Position numbers and translations under genes: made by a program. The notes under the pieces were generated by a model. It made no database searches, had not been told where the DNA came from, and saw nothing but the letters and a program-made list of their open reading frames with translations. Positions 51,024-62,120 of a DNA stretch of 64,000 nt are shown here, one piece after another; position 1 is the stretch's first letter; every line of letters starts with the position of its first letter. Origin of the DNA: Microglena sp. YARC (taxonomy: Eukaryota; Chlorophyta; Chlorophyceae; Chlamydomonadales; Chlamydomonadaceae); the NCBI GenBank assembly GCA_022414725.1, contig CM039462.1, positions 58,497,195 through 58,561,194 of the forward strand. Reading direction: 5' to 3'.

Positions 51024-51365
51024 ATAAGTGCTGCAACACCTGTACCTTGGCAGTACTGTTGTACTTGGTTGTAGCACTACACAAGTGCTGCAACACCTGT
51101 ACCTTGGCAGTACTGTTGTACTTGGTTGTAGCACTACACAAGTGCTGCAACACCTATACCTTGGCAGTACTGTTGTACTTGGTTGTACCACTACACAAGT
51201 GCTGCAACACCTGTACCTTGGCAGTACTGTTGTACTTGGTTATAGCACTATACAAGTGCTGCAACACCTGTACCTTGGCAGTACTTGTACTTGGTTGTAC
51301 CACCATACATGTTCTGCAACACCTAGACCTTGGCAGTACTGTTGCACTTGGTTGTACCATCACCT
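51024..51365 (+). repeat. 57 bp minisatellite, 6 units
   Basis: The unit is AAGTGCTGCAACACCTGTAC, CTTGGCAGTACTGTTGTACT and TGGTTGTAGCACTACAC. The last units carry deletions. Divisible by three, hence long spurious ORFs on both strands. Confidence 0.9.
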
Positions 51366-51900
51366 TTCCCGACTTTCTCCTGATGTACCTCGTTGGACCT
51401 GAACATAAGCACTGGATTCACCGGCATGCCTGTTTAGGCAACAGCATGATTTATGTTCCGTAAGCACATCTTTTTGGGGCCATTGTCGAGCACTTCAAAA
51501 CAGCCGAATGGCACTATAGGTCTAGCAGGAAGTAGACGAATTGTTACGAGGTTATTTACGCTGGCAATAATGCGGCGTCTAACCGTCTGCAGAGTGCGAT
51601 GCTTGTTATAGTACGTCTTAAACATCGTAATACGAGTGGCTGAATGTGTTATTGACTGATTTATATATCAGTCTCTGAGTTAGCATAGTGCACACCGGTA
51701 CCAGTTCCCTCTTGGTCCCGTGTTGCCTGCCGTCAGGCCACAGGCTAGCTGTGGCCTGCACGTGACTGCAGTGCCTTGCAGTACACATCTCTATTTCTAT
51801 ATGATTGCGCCTGTCGTGCTTAATAGTATCTTCTCCAATATCGTGCTTACACCGTTGTAAAGAACTTACATTAAAAGAATGCACTCAAGGTTTCTGTCCC
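51366..51900. other. Spacer, no gene recognised
   Basis: Only short ORFs and no repeats of note. Confidence 0.4.
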
Positions 51901-52169
51901 CCCGGGAAATTGAAATTGAAATTGTTACATCCGTGTAGAACCGTTACTCACAGGACGTGAAGTTAAGGACACCATAGCGTAAGCCGGAGCTAGCTAAAGT
52001 CACCGTAGGGCCATCTCAGTAAAAAGAATTACCACCGATGCCTGACCGGCAGGCACCGTAGCCACATCATGCCAGTGCAGCTTAATACGGGGGTTTTTCA
52101 CCCCGGTTGGGAAGCACCGACACAATGCAGCTGGCAAGACAAAACCTGAGAGGGGGGACGGTCTGTGTG

Positions 52170-52840
52170 CTAGTCCCCGGGTATCGACCCGGGGTGTGCT
52201 TCCATAAAACGTCTGCACTGTAAAATACTCTGAAAGCTAGTGATGGTGTGGGAGTGGACTGTGTCCGCCAGTTTGAGGGCACATGATCTCTGAAGTCCAA
52301 GAGTGGTCATAGAGGTCAAAAAAGAGGTTGGAATAGTACCAGTTGTTCCAACGGTGATAACTTCATAGTGAACGAGGTATCCAGCCGATCTAAGGCCATT
52401 TACTAATTCAACGTGCTGGGCGTGTTTAGTGATAAACTTAGTAGCATGGTTGGTATCAGAGCAGTATCCAAGCTCGAGAACCCAGAGTTCTTTATCAGAC
52501 ATACAGGTAGGAGAGTCTATGTCAGGTAGGACGGCAAGATCAGGTCTCATTCTCTTCCAGTCCGCTACAGTAATAGTGGAGGGGCGTAACCAGTCAGGGA
52601 GACGTTTGCCCAGGACCCCCCTGGGGAGGTCCTCTTCCTTGCCAGCGTCCATGATCATTCTGCGGGATCCCAGGGCTCCGGTGCAAATGGCCTTGTGGAT
52701 GAGTCGCACTGCGGCGTCATGTCTCTTGATATAGAGCCCCTTGAAAGTCCGGTGTGTGCAGCCCGCCAGGATGTGGCCCGCTCCGTCCTCACAGGTGTGG
52801 CAAATGGGGCATAGGGAGTTCGTGGGTGGGTGAGTGCTTG
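52170..52840 (-). pseudogene. LINE CCHC motif and restriction-like endonuclease
   Basis: The open frame 53384-52170 ends with CPICHTCEDGAGHILAGC (C-x2-C-x8-H-x4-C), then RMRPDLAVLPDI and LWVLELGYCSDTNHATKF, which fit the PD-x(n)-E order of R2-type restriction-like endonucleases, and LRSAGYLVHYEVITVG. This would be a second endonuclease besides the AP-type one. The assignment rests on motif spacing by eye. Confidence 0.65.
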
Positions 52841-53199
52841 TAATATAAGGGAGTTTCCAGCGGAATGCAAGTTTACGGTTCCACAGTCTACCCCAGCGGG
52901 CTTTAAGGATGTGGAATTTAGTTTTATGTTGGATAAGGGTTGAGGTCCAAAATTTGTTCCTTGCATGAGGAAGTTGGTGGGGGGTGTTATCAGCCCAGGT
53001 GGTTGCATAAATCCCTTTAAGAGGGTGTTGGCCAAGATGGCAGCTAGTGGGCAGGTTAGAGGTGATACCTTGTGTAAGGTTAGGTGCTAGGATGCGTGGG
53101 GGAATATCTCCCATGGGTGTGCGAGGAGGTTGAACTGTGGGCCAGTAGACATTGTGGCGGGGGATTTCCCCAGTGTTGTCAGTAAAATTGGTGGAGGCA

Positions 53200-54175
53200 G
53201 GGTGCTCAGCTGCCTTGCGTGCCAGAATGTCTGCCCTGTCATTTCCAAGGATACCTGTGTGGGAACGGACTTTACAAAGAGTGGTGTGTGAGCCATGCAG
53301 GATGCGTTGAATGAGGTGTTTTTGAATTGATTGCAGAAGTTCAGTATGAATGGAACGGGTTGTTGTGGTAGGGTCATGAATCATTTTTTTAATAAGTTGA
53401 AGAGAGCAGAGGCTGTCTGTATGGAGTGTAAGGGATTTGTCGTAGTCAATGTTGAGAAGGGCTTGGTGGATGGCTACCAGTTCTGCCCTGTTGTTAGTTT
53501 TGGTGGCCCCTATTCCCCAGGGTTGATGGTGTAGCTTTGTCCTGCAGCCGGGACATATACTGCAGCACCTATTTTACTAGGGTGACCTGGTTTACCTTTT
53601 ATTAGGCTACCATCTGTGTAGACCTGGAGGCCTGAGGAGGGGGTAGCTAGGTGAAGACAAGGGTGAGTAGTGGTAAGAAGAGAGGGAGGAGGGTGTTGGT
53701 GGAGTGGAGTTTGCCAAGGATTTTTGGCAAGAGATTTGAGTTTCCGGGGGTAAGTAATGACAATGTCAGAGAAGGTAAGAGTGGGAGGTGGAGTGATAGT
53801 AGAGGGCTCCCAGGATGAGGAGAGGCTTTGCATGTAGTATGTCCATTGGTCAATAAAATCTGGGAGTTTAGGAAAATAGGTATCTTGGCTGTGGGGGTTG
53901 CATATAAGGATGAGGTGTAGTTTGTGGGTGGAGGGTGGAGTGTGAGATTTGCTGCCAAGCCAAATTTCAGAGGTAGTATAAAATTCAGACTGCGGTCTGG
54001 AGTCAATATAGCGAATCCAGGAGTGGTGGAGGAGGGTTTTGTAAGGGGCAGCAAGGTCGTCAGGGAGGAGCATCAGGGTGCAGGTAGGGCTGAGATTATT
54101 TTCAGCATGGTCAGCACTGGCTAGGGCCCACCTTAGAGCTTGGTGTACTTGTGTCGTGGAGTTAGGAATGTCCAC
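53200..54175 (-). pseudogene. LINE RNase H domain
   Basis: LQVYTDGSLIKGKPGHPSKI (near 53590-53640, first catalytic Asp) and VRSHTGILGNDRADILARKA (near 53205-53275, conserved His/Asp) delimit an RNase H fold that would degrade the RNA of the hybrid. The two halves are in different frames, with breaks around 53385-53510. Confidence 0.75.
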
Positions 54176-54179
54176 CAGT

Positions 54180-55709
54180 GAGCCCCCAGTCCAGATGGTA
54201 AGAAAGGGGTCTTGGTTGGAGCCAAAGAGCTGATCAGCAGGGCTGGTAGAAGAGAAGCTGGTGAGGCTTTGGTCGTAGCTAAGGGGGTTAGAAGTACGAT
54301 GGTGAGTAATGCCCAGAGCAGCTGCTGCTTGGTAGAGAAAAGGAGAAAGAGTGTTGGTAGCAGCAGGAGCAGCTCTGTATCTGGTGAAGAGGGCAGCTAA
54401 GTCAGTGTGGTATGTTCCTCCTTGGGTCAGTTGGTTCCATTTGGTAGGGTGGTGATTTTTGAAGTGGTCATAGTTTTGTTTGAGAGAGGTTAGTCTGTCG
54501 TTGGGAATGTGCCCAAGACAGTGACCAGTGGGGTTATAAAGATATGAAACGTTGGTGTGTGTGTGTGTGGATTGGTCATCCAGAGTGGTGAGGATGCCTG
54601 TTTGTATAATGTAGGCTGAGGGTGGTTGAATGTCCCAGTCTGGGTGCCTGTCGTGTGTGTGTCAATTTTCAGACGTTTGTGAACAAGGTTGTGGTTGTCA
54701 GCATTAAATCCTGGGGAGGTGGCCCATTGGCCTTGTTGTTGAAGGTTAGTAAGGTGGGTGTCCTTCCTAGGGTTGAGGTGTGTGGTTAATGGGGGAGTAG
54801 TTTTAAAAGTGTGGGTTAATTGGTCGTATGCTGGTTGTCCCAAAAGTTCAACAAGGTGAGACGCATGGTGAGATTGGGGTTTCCAATGTATGGTGGAGGT
54901 AGTGGAGGTAAGAGATGTGCTGTGGTGGATGCTGTATCCCATGTGTGTGTAGGAGTTGATCTGTTCGTTGTGCATGATGGTTGGGGCCCATTGAACGTGG
55001 ACAACAGTGGAAGTGACTAGTTTGTCGTCGTTGTAGGAGCGCTTGCCCCGCCAGCTCGTGATGTGCAGGGCTTTGTATTGGGATCCGTAGGTAAGGTGGA
55101 GCAGGCGCGCCGGTGGTGCAGGTGCGCTGCTGTCGGGGGATGTCATGGCCTCGCGGATCCTGTCAGGGTGTGAGGTGGGAGTTATTCTATATGCACGGTA
55201 AAATGTAGAGGTGGAGGAGTGACGGATCCAGGATTTGCACGAGTAGTGGCGTGCTGCCCAGGTGGCATCACTGCTGGGGCAGCCCCATGCTTGGTGCGCG
55301 TGACTGCCTTCGGTCTGCGTGGGCCACGCCCACCATTGGTTTCCTTCCAGGTCCCCAATGGAATCCGCCTCGTAGTCTGCGTCAGTAACAGTGGCGTGAG
55401 GTTGGTAACGCTGGGTGGGTGGGGTGGAGGGTTCAATATAAGCAGGAGATTTAACGTTATCGGTTGTGTTCTGCGCAATTGCGTAACCGGGCGGCAAGTT
55501 GTTGGTGTGTGAGAGGGGAAGTGGGTCAAGAGTGTATTGGGGAGGCGACAGTTTGGAGGGAGGAGAGGTGAGCGGTGAGGGCGGTTCAGGGACCGTTTGT
55601 GGTGTTTAATAACTTTGTGTAAGGTGATAAGAGAGGAGATCTGTAGTGCTGACAAGGTGAGTTCCCATGGGGGTGACCAGGTCATGGTATGAATAGATGG
55701 CCAGGTCAT
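54180..55709 (-). pseudogene. LINE connector between RT and RNase H
   Basis: The long 335-codon frame (55497-54490), Ser/Thr/His-rich, has no recognised domain, and overlapping frames extend to 55709 and 54180. Dualen-type elements have a long spacer here. Its function is unknown. Confidence 0.5.
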
Positions 55710-55963
55710 GGAATGGAGTCATGAGTGATACAGGGATTGCCTGTGGAGGGAGAGGAAGAGAGTGTATGTTAAGTTTGTCAAGAAGTTCTGTGTCATTCCA
55801 AGAAATTGTTTGTGTCAGATTTTTTAATAATTTCCAGCTGGCGGGCTAGGGACATATACTTAAGTTGCTTGCGGGATAGAGAGAGAGGATCTAGAGTGGT
55901 CATGGTGGAAGTTGATTTTATTAAGGAGAGCTCTAGTGAGGATTCCCAGGTGACCTTGGTCGT

Positions 55964-57461
55964 TCATGGACTGGGGTGAGGGCTGTTTGCAGTAATCTGG
56001 GTGTATTCAGTGAGTAGGGAGGGCACCCCTAGTCCTGCCTCTGTTTTAGGGAGGTGGAGTGCTCTTGTCGGAAAAGATCTGGGAAGGGAGCAACAGAGTT
56101 TAACTGTTTTTAATACTGCTCTGTCAATGACGTGAATGTCGGTTAGTGAGAAGGGAGCTACTATCATGGGGTATTTAATAGCTGCTCTGACACATTGTGA
56201 AATTATTCGTAAGCATTGGGTGGGGGTTGCCCTGTTTTTAGCTTTGGTGAGGATACTCAGCCCTTTATTGTGAATGGTTTCAATAGTAGAGTTGAGTTGA
56301 GTTTTCCAATTTAAGGTAAGTGAGATGTGAACCCCCAAGTATTTGTAGGCTTGGTCAGGCGGCTGGTAGGTAGCATAGGAGTTTCCTAGTGGAATTTTAT
56401 CTAGCCTTTGTTTGAGAGTGTTGTTGTGAGTAGGTTGAGAGGGGTGTGATTTGTGGAGTATGCCACTGACCACACATTTGGTGGCGTTAAGAGGAATGCC
56501 CGACCAGATGCTAAAAGTTTGAAACTTTACCACATTGGATGCGAAGGTCCTCTGAGCTGCCGGTTAGGACAGCAGTGTCGTCAGCATACCCCAAGCTGCT
56601 GGTGTGGTGTTCATCTGCTGTTTTTGAGGGTAGGGATGCTGCTCTGTATCCTCGTCCCCCAGAACGGAGCCATCTGTGTAGGGGTTCTAGAAAGATAATG
56701 AAGAGTAGGGGGGAGAGAGTATCCCCCTGGATGGTGCCCCTAGTGATGGGGATGGGGGAGCCAGGTGTATTGTTAAGGAGAATATGTGTAGTAGAGTTTG
56801 TGTAGATTCCTTTAATAGTGTCTATAGTGTCGTGGTGTAACCCAAGCTGTGCATGATGCAGAGAAGTTTTTGGTGATCAAATCATGTTAAAAGCAGAGCT
56901 AAAGTCGAAGTAGGCAGCATAGAGGTCCTGGTGGAAGAGGGCAGCGTCCTCAATGTTGTGGAGTAGGTTCAAGAGTTGTCTATAGGTACTTTTGTCTTTT
57001 CTGAAACCTTCTTGGCAGGCGCTAAGAATGTGGTTGGTTTCAGAGTAGGTAGTAATAGTGTTAGTAACAAGGGAGGTCCAGAGTTTGGCTACAGCATTGT
57101 TAAGGCCTATTGGCCTGTAGTTTTGAGGTAAGCAAGGATCTGATTTTTTGTAGAGCATGACTGTGTGTGAGGTTTTCCAGCAGTCTGGTGTTTCTCCCAG
57201 GATCCATACTAGCTGCATGAGTTTGTGTATGATGAGGTGCATTTCCTGTGGGAGGCACATAAGTAATTCATTAGGTATGCCGTCTGGGCCAGTGGCTTTG
57301 TTGGTAGAGAGTTTCCTAATACAGTCAGAATAGGTGGTTGAGGAGGAGAGAAAGGTGTAGGGAGAGGCAGTGTTTTGTATGGAGTTTGGCTGGAGTTTCC
57401 AAGTGGTATTTGTCTGTGTGTATTTCCCATGGAGGGGGGGTGGCGTGTCGTGTATAGTCAT
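55964..57461 (-). pseudogene. LINE reverse transcriptase
   Basis: Frame 57461-56877 holds NKATGPDGIPNELL, YKKSDPCLPQNYRPIGL, EGFRKDKSTYRQLL and AAYFDFSSAFNMI (first catalytic Asp). A stop or frameshift follows at 56877. GTIQGDTLSPLLFII lies near 56690-56735 and SLGYADDTAVL near 56570-56600. Frame 56533-55964 continues through the thumb (YKYLGVHISLTLNWKTQL). All RT motifs are present, but the frame is broken at least twice. Confidence 0.85.
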
Positions 57462-58389
57462 CTGAGATGGGTGGAAGTGGGAGGTGACATGAGTTTTCCC
57501 ATATGTTTAGTCATAACTTCCAGGAGACCCTGGGTGCTAGTGCTGAGTGTGTGTGTGGATGCGTCCAGTAGAGCAGTGGGTGTGTGTGTGTGATTTCAGG
57601 AGAGAAAATATACCTGTGAGTTTGTCGTGCTTGTGTACTGAGGCGGCGTCGGAATTTCTTAATGGAGGCGGTTGCTCTCTCCTGTTTGAGTGCAACCTGC
57701 ATGTGACGTAATTCTGTAATACTTTGTTTAATATCAGCAGTTAAGGAGAGACAATAGTCAGAGAGGAGTAAATTTTGAAAGTGCTGTTGTATTTTAATTT
57801 TAGTGGTAGGTGAGTATGTGCCTGCCGTGTGAGGTGTGCTTCTAAGTTCCATGTATTGTTGTTGGTCAAGGTGGTTGGAAGCTGTTCGGAGTGCTTTAAT
57901 GTGTTTAATATGGTAGTTAAGTCTTCTGTAGGTTTTGGGCAGTTTGTCTTGGCAGGAAGGTGCCTGGTGTACTAGGCTTGGTAGGGCAGGTGTCAGTCAT
58001 GATGGAGAGAGCTTGGTGAAGAGTGACCATGAGATGATTTGTCATGCTGTTAAGGTCTTCTGGTATGGTGGCTTTGAGTTCTTGTCTAATAGATTGAATG
58101 TGTGCAGATGTTTTATCTTCTCCCAGTAAAGTTTGTGCTATAGTCCAGGCTTTATCTATGTTAATGTGGCTGTGCTGGAATTGATGGAGAAATTGATTAG
58201 AGATGGCTTCTTTAGCTTTGGCCATGTCTTGTTGCTTGAGAGGAAGCTGCAGTTGAGGTGTTGGATTGTGAGGTGGTATGTCAAGGTTAGGAGGGGGAAA
58301 GAGAGAGGAGGTAATGTGTTGTTCCAGGGTCAAGTGGTCCAGTGTGTCTCCCATTTGGTGTGCAGTTTCTGTCACCGTGGTTGCAGTTG

Positions 58390-59100
58390 GGGGGTTGATG
58401 AGAATGATGTCATCTATCCTGCTACTGTAGGAAGTGTTGTCTGAGTAAGTGTGGGGACGTGGTGACGGTTGAATGTGAATTGGATATTTATTAAGGTGTT
58501 GATAGTGGGGCTGGTCCTCCAGGTGCTTGATTGTGTTTGCTTCTATCAGTAAGGTAGTAGGCTGCATTCCAGTCTCCCCCTGCAATATAGTGATGAGAGG
58601 GTTTTTGGGATATAATGTAGTGAATGTGTTCATAAATTCGGGCTCTTTTGGCAGGGTCATTGCAGGGAATGTAGACGCCTAAAATGTGGGTAGTGTTGTT
58701 AATAGTTTAATGAGTGAGATGACCAGCTATGTCAGTGGGGACTTCATGTTTAATTGGATGTGTAGTAAGAGTCTTTTTTATAAGTGTGATAACTCCAGCT
58801 GAGCGGGTTACAATGTTGTCTGCATTGGTAGCTTGCTTAATGGTTTTGCTGCTGTGATGAAAGTGGTAGTCAGATAGGTCTTGTTTGATCATATTAATTA
58901 ATACCTGTGTGTGTTAGAGGTGAGTTTTGTTTCGGTGAGAATAGCAATGTCTGGCTCATTAGTTCGAATATGGTCGTAGAGTGTTTCCCAGGATGAGAAG
59001 ATGCCTCTGCAGTTGGAAGTGATAATGTTAGTGAGATAGAGTGCAGTTTGCTGCTGTTGAACAGGATATGAGGTTATCTTAATTCTTTTCGTTGGAAGGG
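58390..59100 (-). pseudogene. LINE AP-type endonuclease
   Basis: It nicks target DNA to prime reverse transcription (family knowledge). Visible motifs are LTNIITSNCRGIFSSWE at the start, ILTETKL with the catalytic Glu (near 58930), a GGDWNAAYYLTDRS motif near 58555-58590 that lies in a different frame from its surroundings, and SSRIDDIIL near 58400. The region is split over at least three frames. Confidence 0.75.
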
Positions 59101-59370
59101 TTTTTGTGGTGAGTCTGGGGGGAGTAGGTTTCTTGGTAGGAGGTTCTGCTCCAAAGATCCTGCTCTGGCGCATCTTGTTGCTGTCGGGTATGGCAGGTCT
59201 AGTAGGGATAGGAAGGTTAGTCTTGGGAGGTTGAGTTGTATCCTGGGTGTTTTTTTGGTGGTCGGTGATTTATGTGTAGAGTTTTGAGTGGAGGGAAGTG
59301 GGGTTGCAACGGGTAGAGGTTCTTTTAGGTTTCTTAGATTTGGGAGGCTCCTCATCATCAGAGGCAAGGT

Positions 59371-60170
59371 CTACAGTTTCTGTAGGAGCTGGGGGCTCTG
59401 TAGGATCTGCAGGGTGAATGTGATCTGTAGGGTGTGGAAGGTCTGAGAGAAGTTGTTGAAGTTGTGAGGAGTCTGTAAGATCATCTGGTCTGTAGGAACT
59501 ATCTGGTCTGAGGAGTCGGTAGCATTGTGAGTAAGAGTGGTAGGTAGGTCTATAATGATAGTTTGAGTTGGGTTGTTTGGTTCATAGTAAATTTCAGGCT
59601 GGAAAAGTTGAGGGCAGGGTAGTCCAGATGTGTCTGTAAGGGTGTAAATGTGCCCTTGAAGATGTTGCCAGTCAGGAGGCTTCAGGGGATAGGGGCCTTC
59701 AGAGTTCATATCCCACCACTCACCGTCCAGTTGCTTAATGGCCTTAGCATGTCCATATCCAGAGTGATAATGTAGGAGGAAGCAAGAGCAGTTGGTAGGG
59801 ATGCGTTGTAGGATCTGCATCTGTGAGCTGCCCAGCATGATACCTTCAGAGTAGGTCAGTGAAGTCCCTGCGATTTCTGTGGGGGGGCTAATATGGTGGG
59901 GAATGTATCTTGGGTTGGTGTGCTTAGTAAGGAGGCCAAGGTGAGATTTGTTGGAAGAAAGGTAGAAATTAATAAGATTGCTCAGAATAGTTACCAGTGA
60001 GACTGTCATAGTGCCCTTCTAGGGTCCATTGTTGGCACGTATAGTTGCGCACATAAGTGTCTAATTTTACAGAAAAGTCTAGGATTTCGTCAAGATCAAG
60101 AGCTTTGTACCCCAGGTAAATGTTGATGGAGTGTATTTGGCAGTTGGAGTCGATTTGGGGGTTCCCAATA
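59371..60170 (-). pseudogene. LINE cysteine peptidase-like domain 2
   Basis: Homologous to domain 1 and complete, but split between frames. One frame has NPQIDSNCQIHSINIYLG with the candidate nucleophile Cys (codon 60140-60142), and runs to LEGHYDSLTGNYSEQSY and a stop near 59960. The frame 60009-59371 then supplies SEGIMLGSSQMQILQRI, YGHAKAIKQLDGEWWDMNS with candidate His (59749-59751) and Asp (59710-59712). The role would be polyprotein processing or deubiquitination; both are inference. Confidence 0.6.
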
Positions 60171-60708
60171 TGGGAGATTGGTGCGGTGGGTGGTCTGGGT
60201 TGTTTGTACGGCGGGGGTGGGGGTGGTGGCTTGGTCCTCCTCCATGGGGTCCTCCGGGAGGTCCTCCTCCATAGGGTTGATGGGGTTGTGATCTAGCCAT
60301 GCTTCATTGGGTTGTCCTGGTTGTAGTGTATAGGTGTGGCCCTGGATGCTCGCCCATTTACGAGGGGTGTTCAGGAGAATGGGTTGGTGTTTGAGAGAGT
60401 CTATCAAGTACCACTCACCCTGGAAGTGTTTGATTGTGGCTGCATGGCCAAATACCGTGCTGAAGTTGAGTATGCATGCCTGGTGGGGGTGGAGGCGCTC
60501 TAATATCTGTTCCTTTGTGCTGCCCGGCATGATGCCCTTGGGGTATGTCTCTCGGTGTCCATGGTTAGGAAGGGGAAGCTGAGCAGGGGTGTAAGGGGGG
60601 TTATACAACGGGGTGAGGATGCCCACAATGGGGTGGTGTAGATGCAGGAAGGAGCTAAGCAGGGGGACTGAGAAGTTGCCCTGGCCGTGTCCAGTTGTGT
60701 CCAGTTGT
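60096..60708 (-). pseudogene. LINE N-terminal cysteine peptidase-like domain 1 (truncated)
   Basis: The frame from 60708 reads QLDTTGHGQGNFSVPLL, then YPKGIMPGSTKEQILERL, CILNF, VFGHAATIKHFQGEWYLIDS. The GH and D positions match the His and Asp/Asn of papain-fold peptidases (OTU or Josephin style). The N-terminal part with the nucleophilic Cys is missing because the element is truncated. A Pro/Asp-rich linker (MEEDLPEDPMEEDQ) leads to the second domain. Confidence 0.6.
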
Positions 60709-60863
60709 CCCGGGACTTAGTACCGCTGTTCTAACAAGATGGCGGAGCCATCCGTTGTCACATGCACTACTGTAGCTGTACTGCCTGTCCTGCTACTGCC
60801 TCTCATCTTAGTGTCCGCGAATTCACCTCGCGGCTATCTTTATAATTTAAGTAGTACCCTTGA
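60709..60863. other. Spacer with weak plus-strand ORF
   Basis: ACAAGATGGCGGAGCC at 60733 starts a 67-codon frame (MAEPSVVTCTTVAV and a Leu-rich run) that ends inside the following LINE scrap. The start context is good and the beginning resembles a signal peptide, but the C-terminal third is LINE 3' UTR. Confidence 0.25.
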
Positions 60864-60957
60864 TACGGTGACTGTAGCTAGCTCCGGCTTCCGCTGTGGT
60901 GTCTTTAACATTACGTCCTGTGACTGTATTACACGGAAGTAAAAATTTCAATTTCAA
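60864..60957 (+). mobile_element. LINE 3' scrap of the Dualen-like family
   Basis: ACGGTGACTGTAGCTAGCTC to the AATTTC tail matches 51908-52010 inverted. TACCCTTGAT/TACCCTTCGAT flanks (60855-60864, 60958-60968) suggest a target duplication of about 10 bp. Confidence 0.65.
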
Positions 60958-60968
60958 TACCCTTCGAT

Positions 60969-61696
60969 GATTTTGCAGTCCCTGCTTTCACTATAAAAAT
61001 ACTTCCCCCCCCTGCGATAGCCACGGGAACCAGGGAGTGTGACAGGGTTCGAACTCAGACCAATTATAGACATGCCCAGGTCTCTGCACCGACATTTTTT
61101 GGCTTGCCATGTGCTTTGGCACAATAGTGTGTATTAGTACAACGGAGGGATACCCACCCAGTCAGCTACCCAGCCACCCACCTATAAACTACAATTATAT
61201 GTCATACAATTGGATGGTCTGTACCTATAAAATAAAATTATATGTTATACAATTTGATGGTCTGCAGGCAGTGCTGCTGTCCGGTCTCTGCAGTGATTTG
61301 CAGAGTTTTTGTAACGAATCCTCTCTCTCTCCCACCTGCCCCACCCCCAAGCAATAAAATCATCGATCTAGCCCTCGCCCCTCATGTCTGCAAGATGGTT
61401 GTGCTGGGTTGTCTTTTTTTCTTCCTTAAAGGCATTATCGTCGCATTGTGGAGTTGCTTGGTGGAGTTGCTTGGTGGGCTTGCTTGGTGGAGTTGGTGCT
61501 CTAGATTGCCTTCTTTGGCTTCCCTCCCCTTTCCGCCTCTGGTTTGTTTTCTTTTTTTTGCTTTTCCTGGAGTTGGTGCTCTACCATTGAGCCCGTCGTA
61601 AAAAGACACACTTTAGATTACCAAATAGGCAGGAGGTTTAGTGTTCGTTGCAGGGTCTACAGAGACTCGGTCGATGCCGTAGGCAGTGCTCTTCAC
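60969..61696. other. Spacer with small direct repeats and a tRNA-like half
   Basis: AAAATTATATGTYATACAAT is duplicated (61190-61260), and TGGAGTTGCTTGGTGGAGTT-type repeats lie at 61450-61500. On the minus strand near 61600-61570 GGGCTCAATGGTAGAGCACC resembles a tRNA D arm (pol III A box), without a T arm. Confidence 0.45.
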
Positions 61697-61709
61697 AAGA
61701 TACACAAAG

Positions 61710-61919
61710 GTAATGATAACGCCAGGTGGAGCGTGGTGTGAAGGAAGCCCGTTGTACGCGGGTGGGGAGCGGTCTCCTACCTCAACTGGACAAGCTACCA
61801 TCACGGTTGACGACGACCTGCAACGCCAAGAGCGACCGAGGGGGGAGTCGAACCCCCGACTCTACATTCTTAAGCGATCTGGTCTACCACTAGACCATCG
61901 TAAATCACTGAAAGAGGCT
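61710..61919 (-). mobile_element. tRNA-derived SINE, copy 2
   Basis: 210 bp, minus strand, the same length as copy 1. It starts AGCCTC, has the same A box and B box, the same body and the same GGCGTTATCATTAC end. Imperfect target duplication AAGATACACAAAG (61697-61709) and AAGATACAAAAG (61920-61931). The anticodon-arm sequence differs from copy 1. Confidence 0.85.
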
Positions 61920-61978
61920 AAGATACAAAAGATAGCATAGCAAGGCGTGAAAGGGATACTAGTAGCGGAGTCTGGAGG

Positions 61979-62111
61979 TGGTGATTCTTTTTGAATGAGG
62001 CGGTCCTACGGTGACTATAGCTAGCACAGGCTTACGCTATGGTGTCCTTAACTTCACGTCCTGTGAGTAACGGCATTACACGGATGTAACAATTTCAATT
62101 TCAATTTCAAT
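61979..62111 (+). mobile_element. LINE 3' scrap with 40 bp direct flanks
   Basis: GATTCTTTTTGAATGAGGCG to GGATGTAACAATTTC(AATTTC)n matches the 3' end of the Dualen-like LINE. The flanks 61939-61978 and 62112-62151 are the same 40 bp sequence with two differences, an unusually long target duplication. Confidence 0.75.
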
Positions 62112-62120
62112 AGCAAGGTG

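Larger units (their letters stand above)
51908..60708 (-). mobile_element. Dualen/RandI-like LINE, 5'-truncated and frameshifted
   Basis: About 8.8 kb on the minus strand. Domain order: two peptidase-like domains, AP-type endonuclease, RT, long connector, RNase H, CCHC zinc motif, restriction-like endonuclease, then a 3' UTR ending GGATGTAACAATTTC(AATTTC)n at 51908. This combination is described for Dualen (RandI) from Chlamydomonas. CCCGGGA borders both ends (51901-51907, 60709-60715) as a possible short target duplication. Several frameshifts and stops make it non-autonomous. Three 3' scraps of the same family lie nearby (50776, 60864 and 61979). Confidence 0.8.

Noticed and set aside
60739..60942. 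Small secreted protein gene (MAEPSVVTCTTV)
   Set aside because: The last third is the LINE 3' UTR, and no splice or homology support is visible. Kept only as a note.
61570..61602. tRNA gene on the minus strand (GCTCAATGGTAGAGC D arm)
   Set aside because: Only a D-arm-like segment is present, with no T arm or acceptor stem. Possibly a decayed SINE head.
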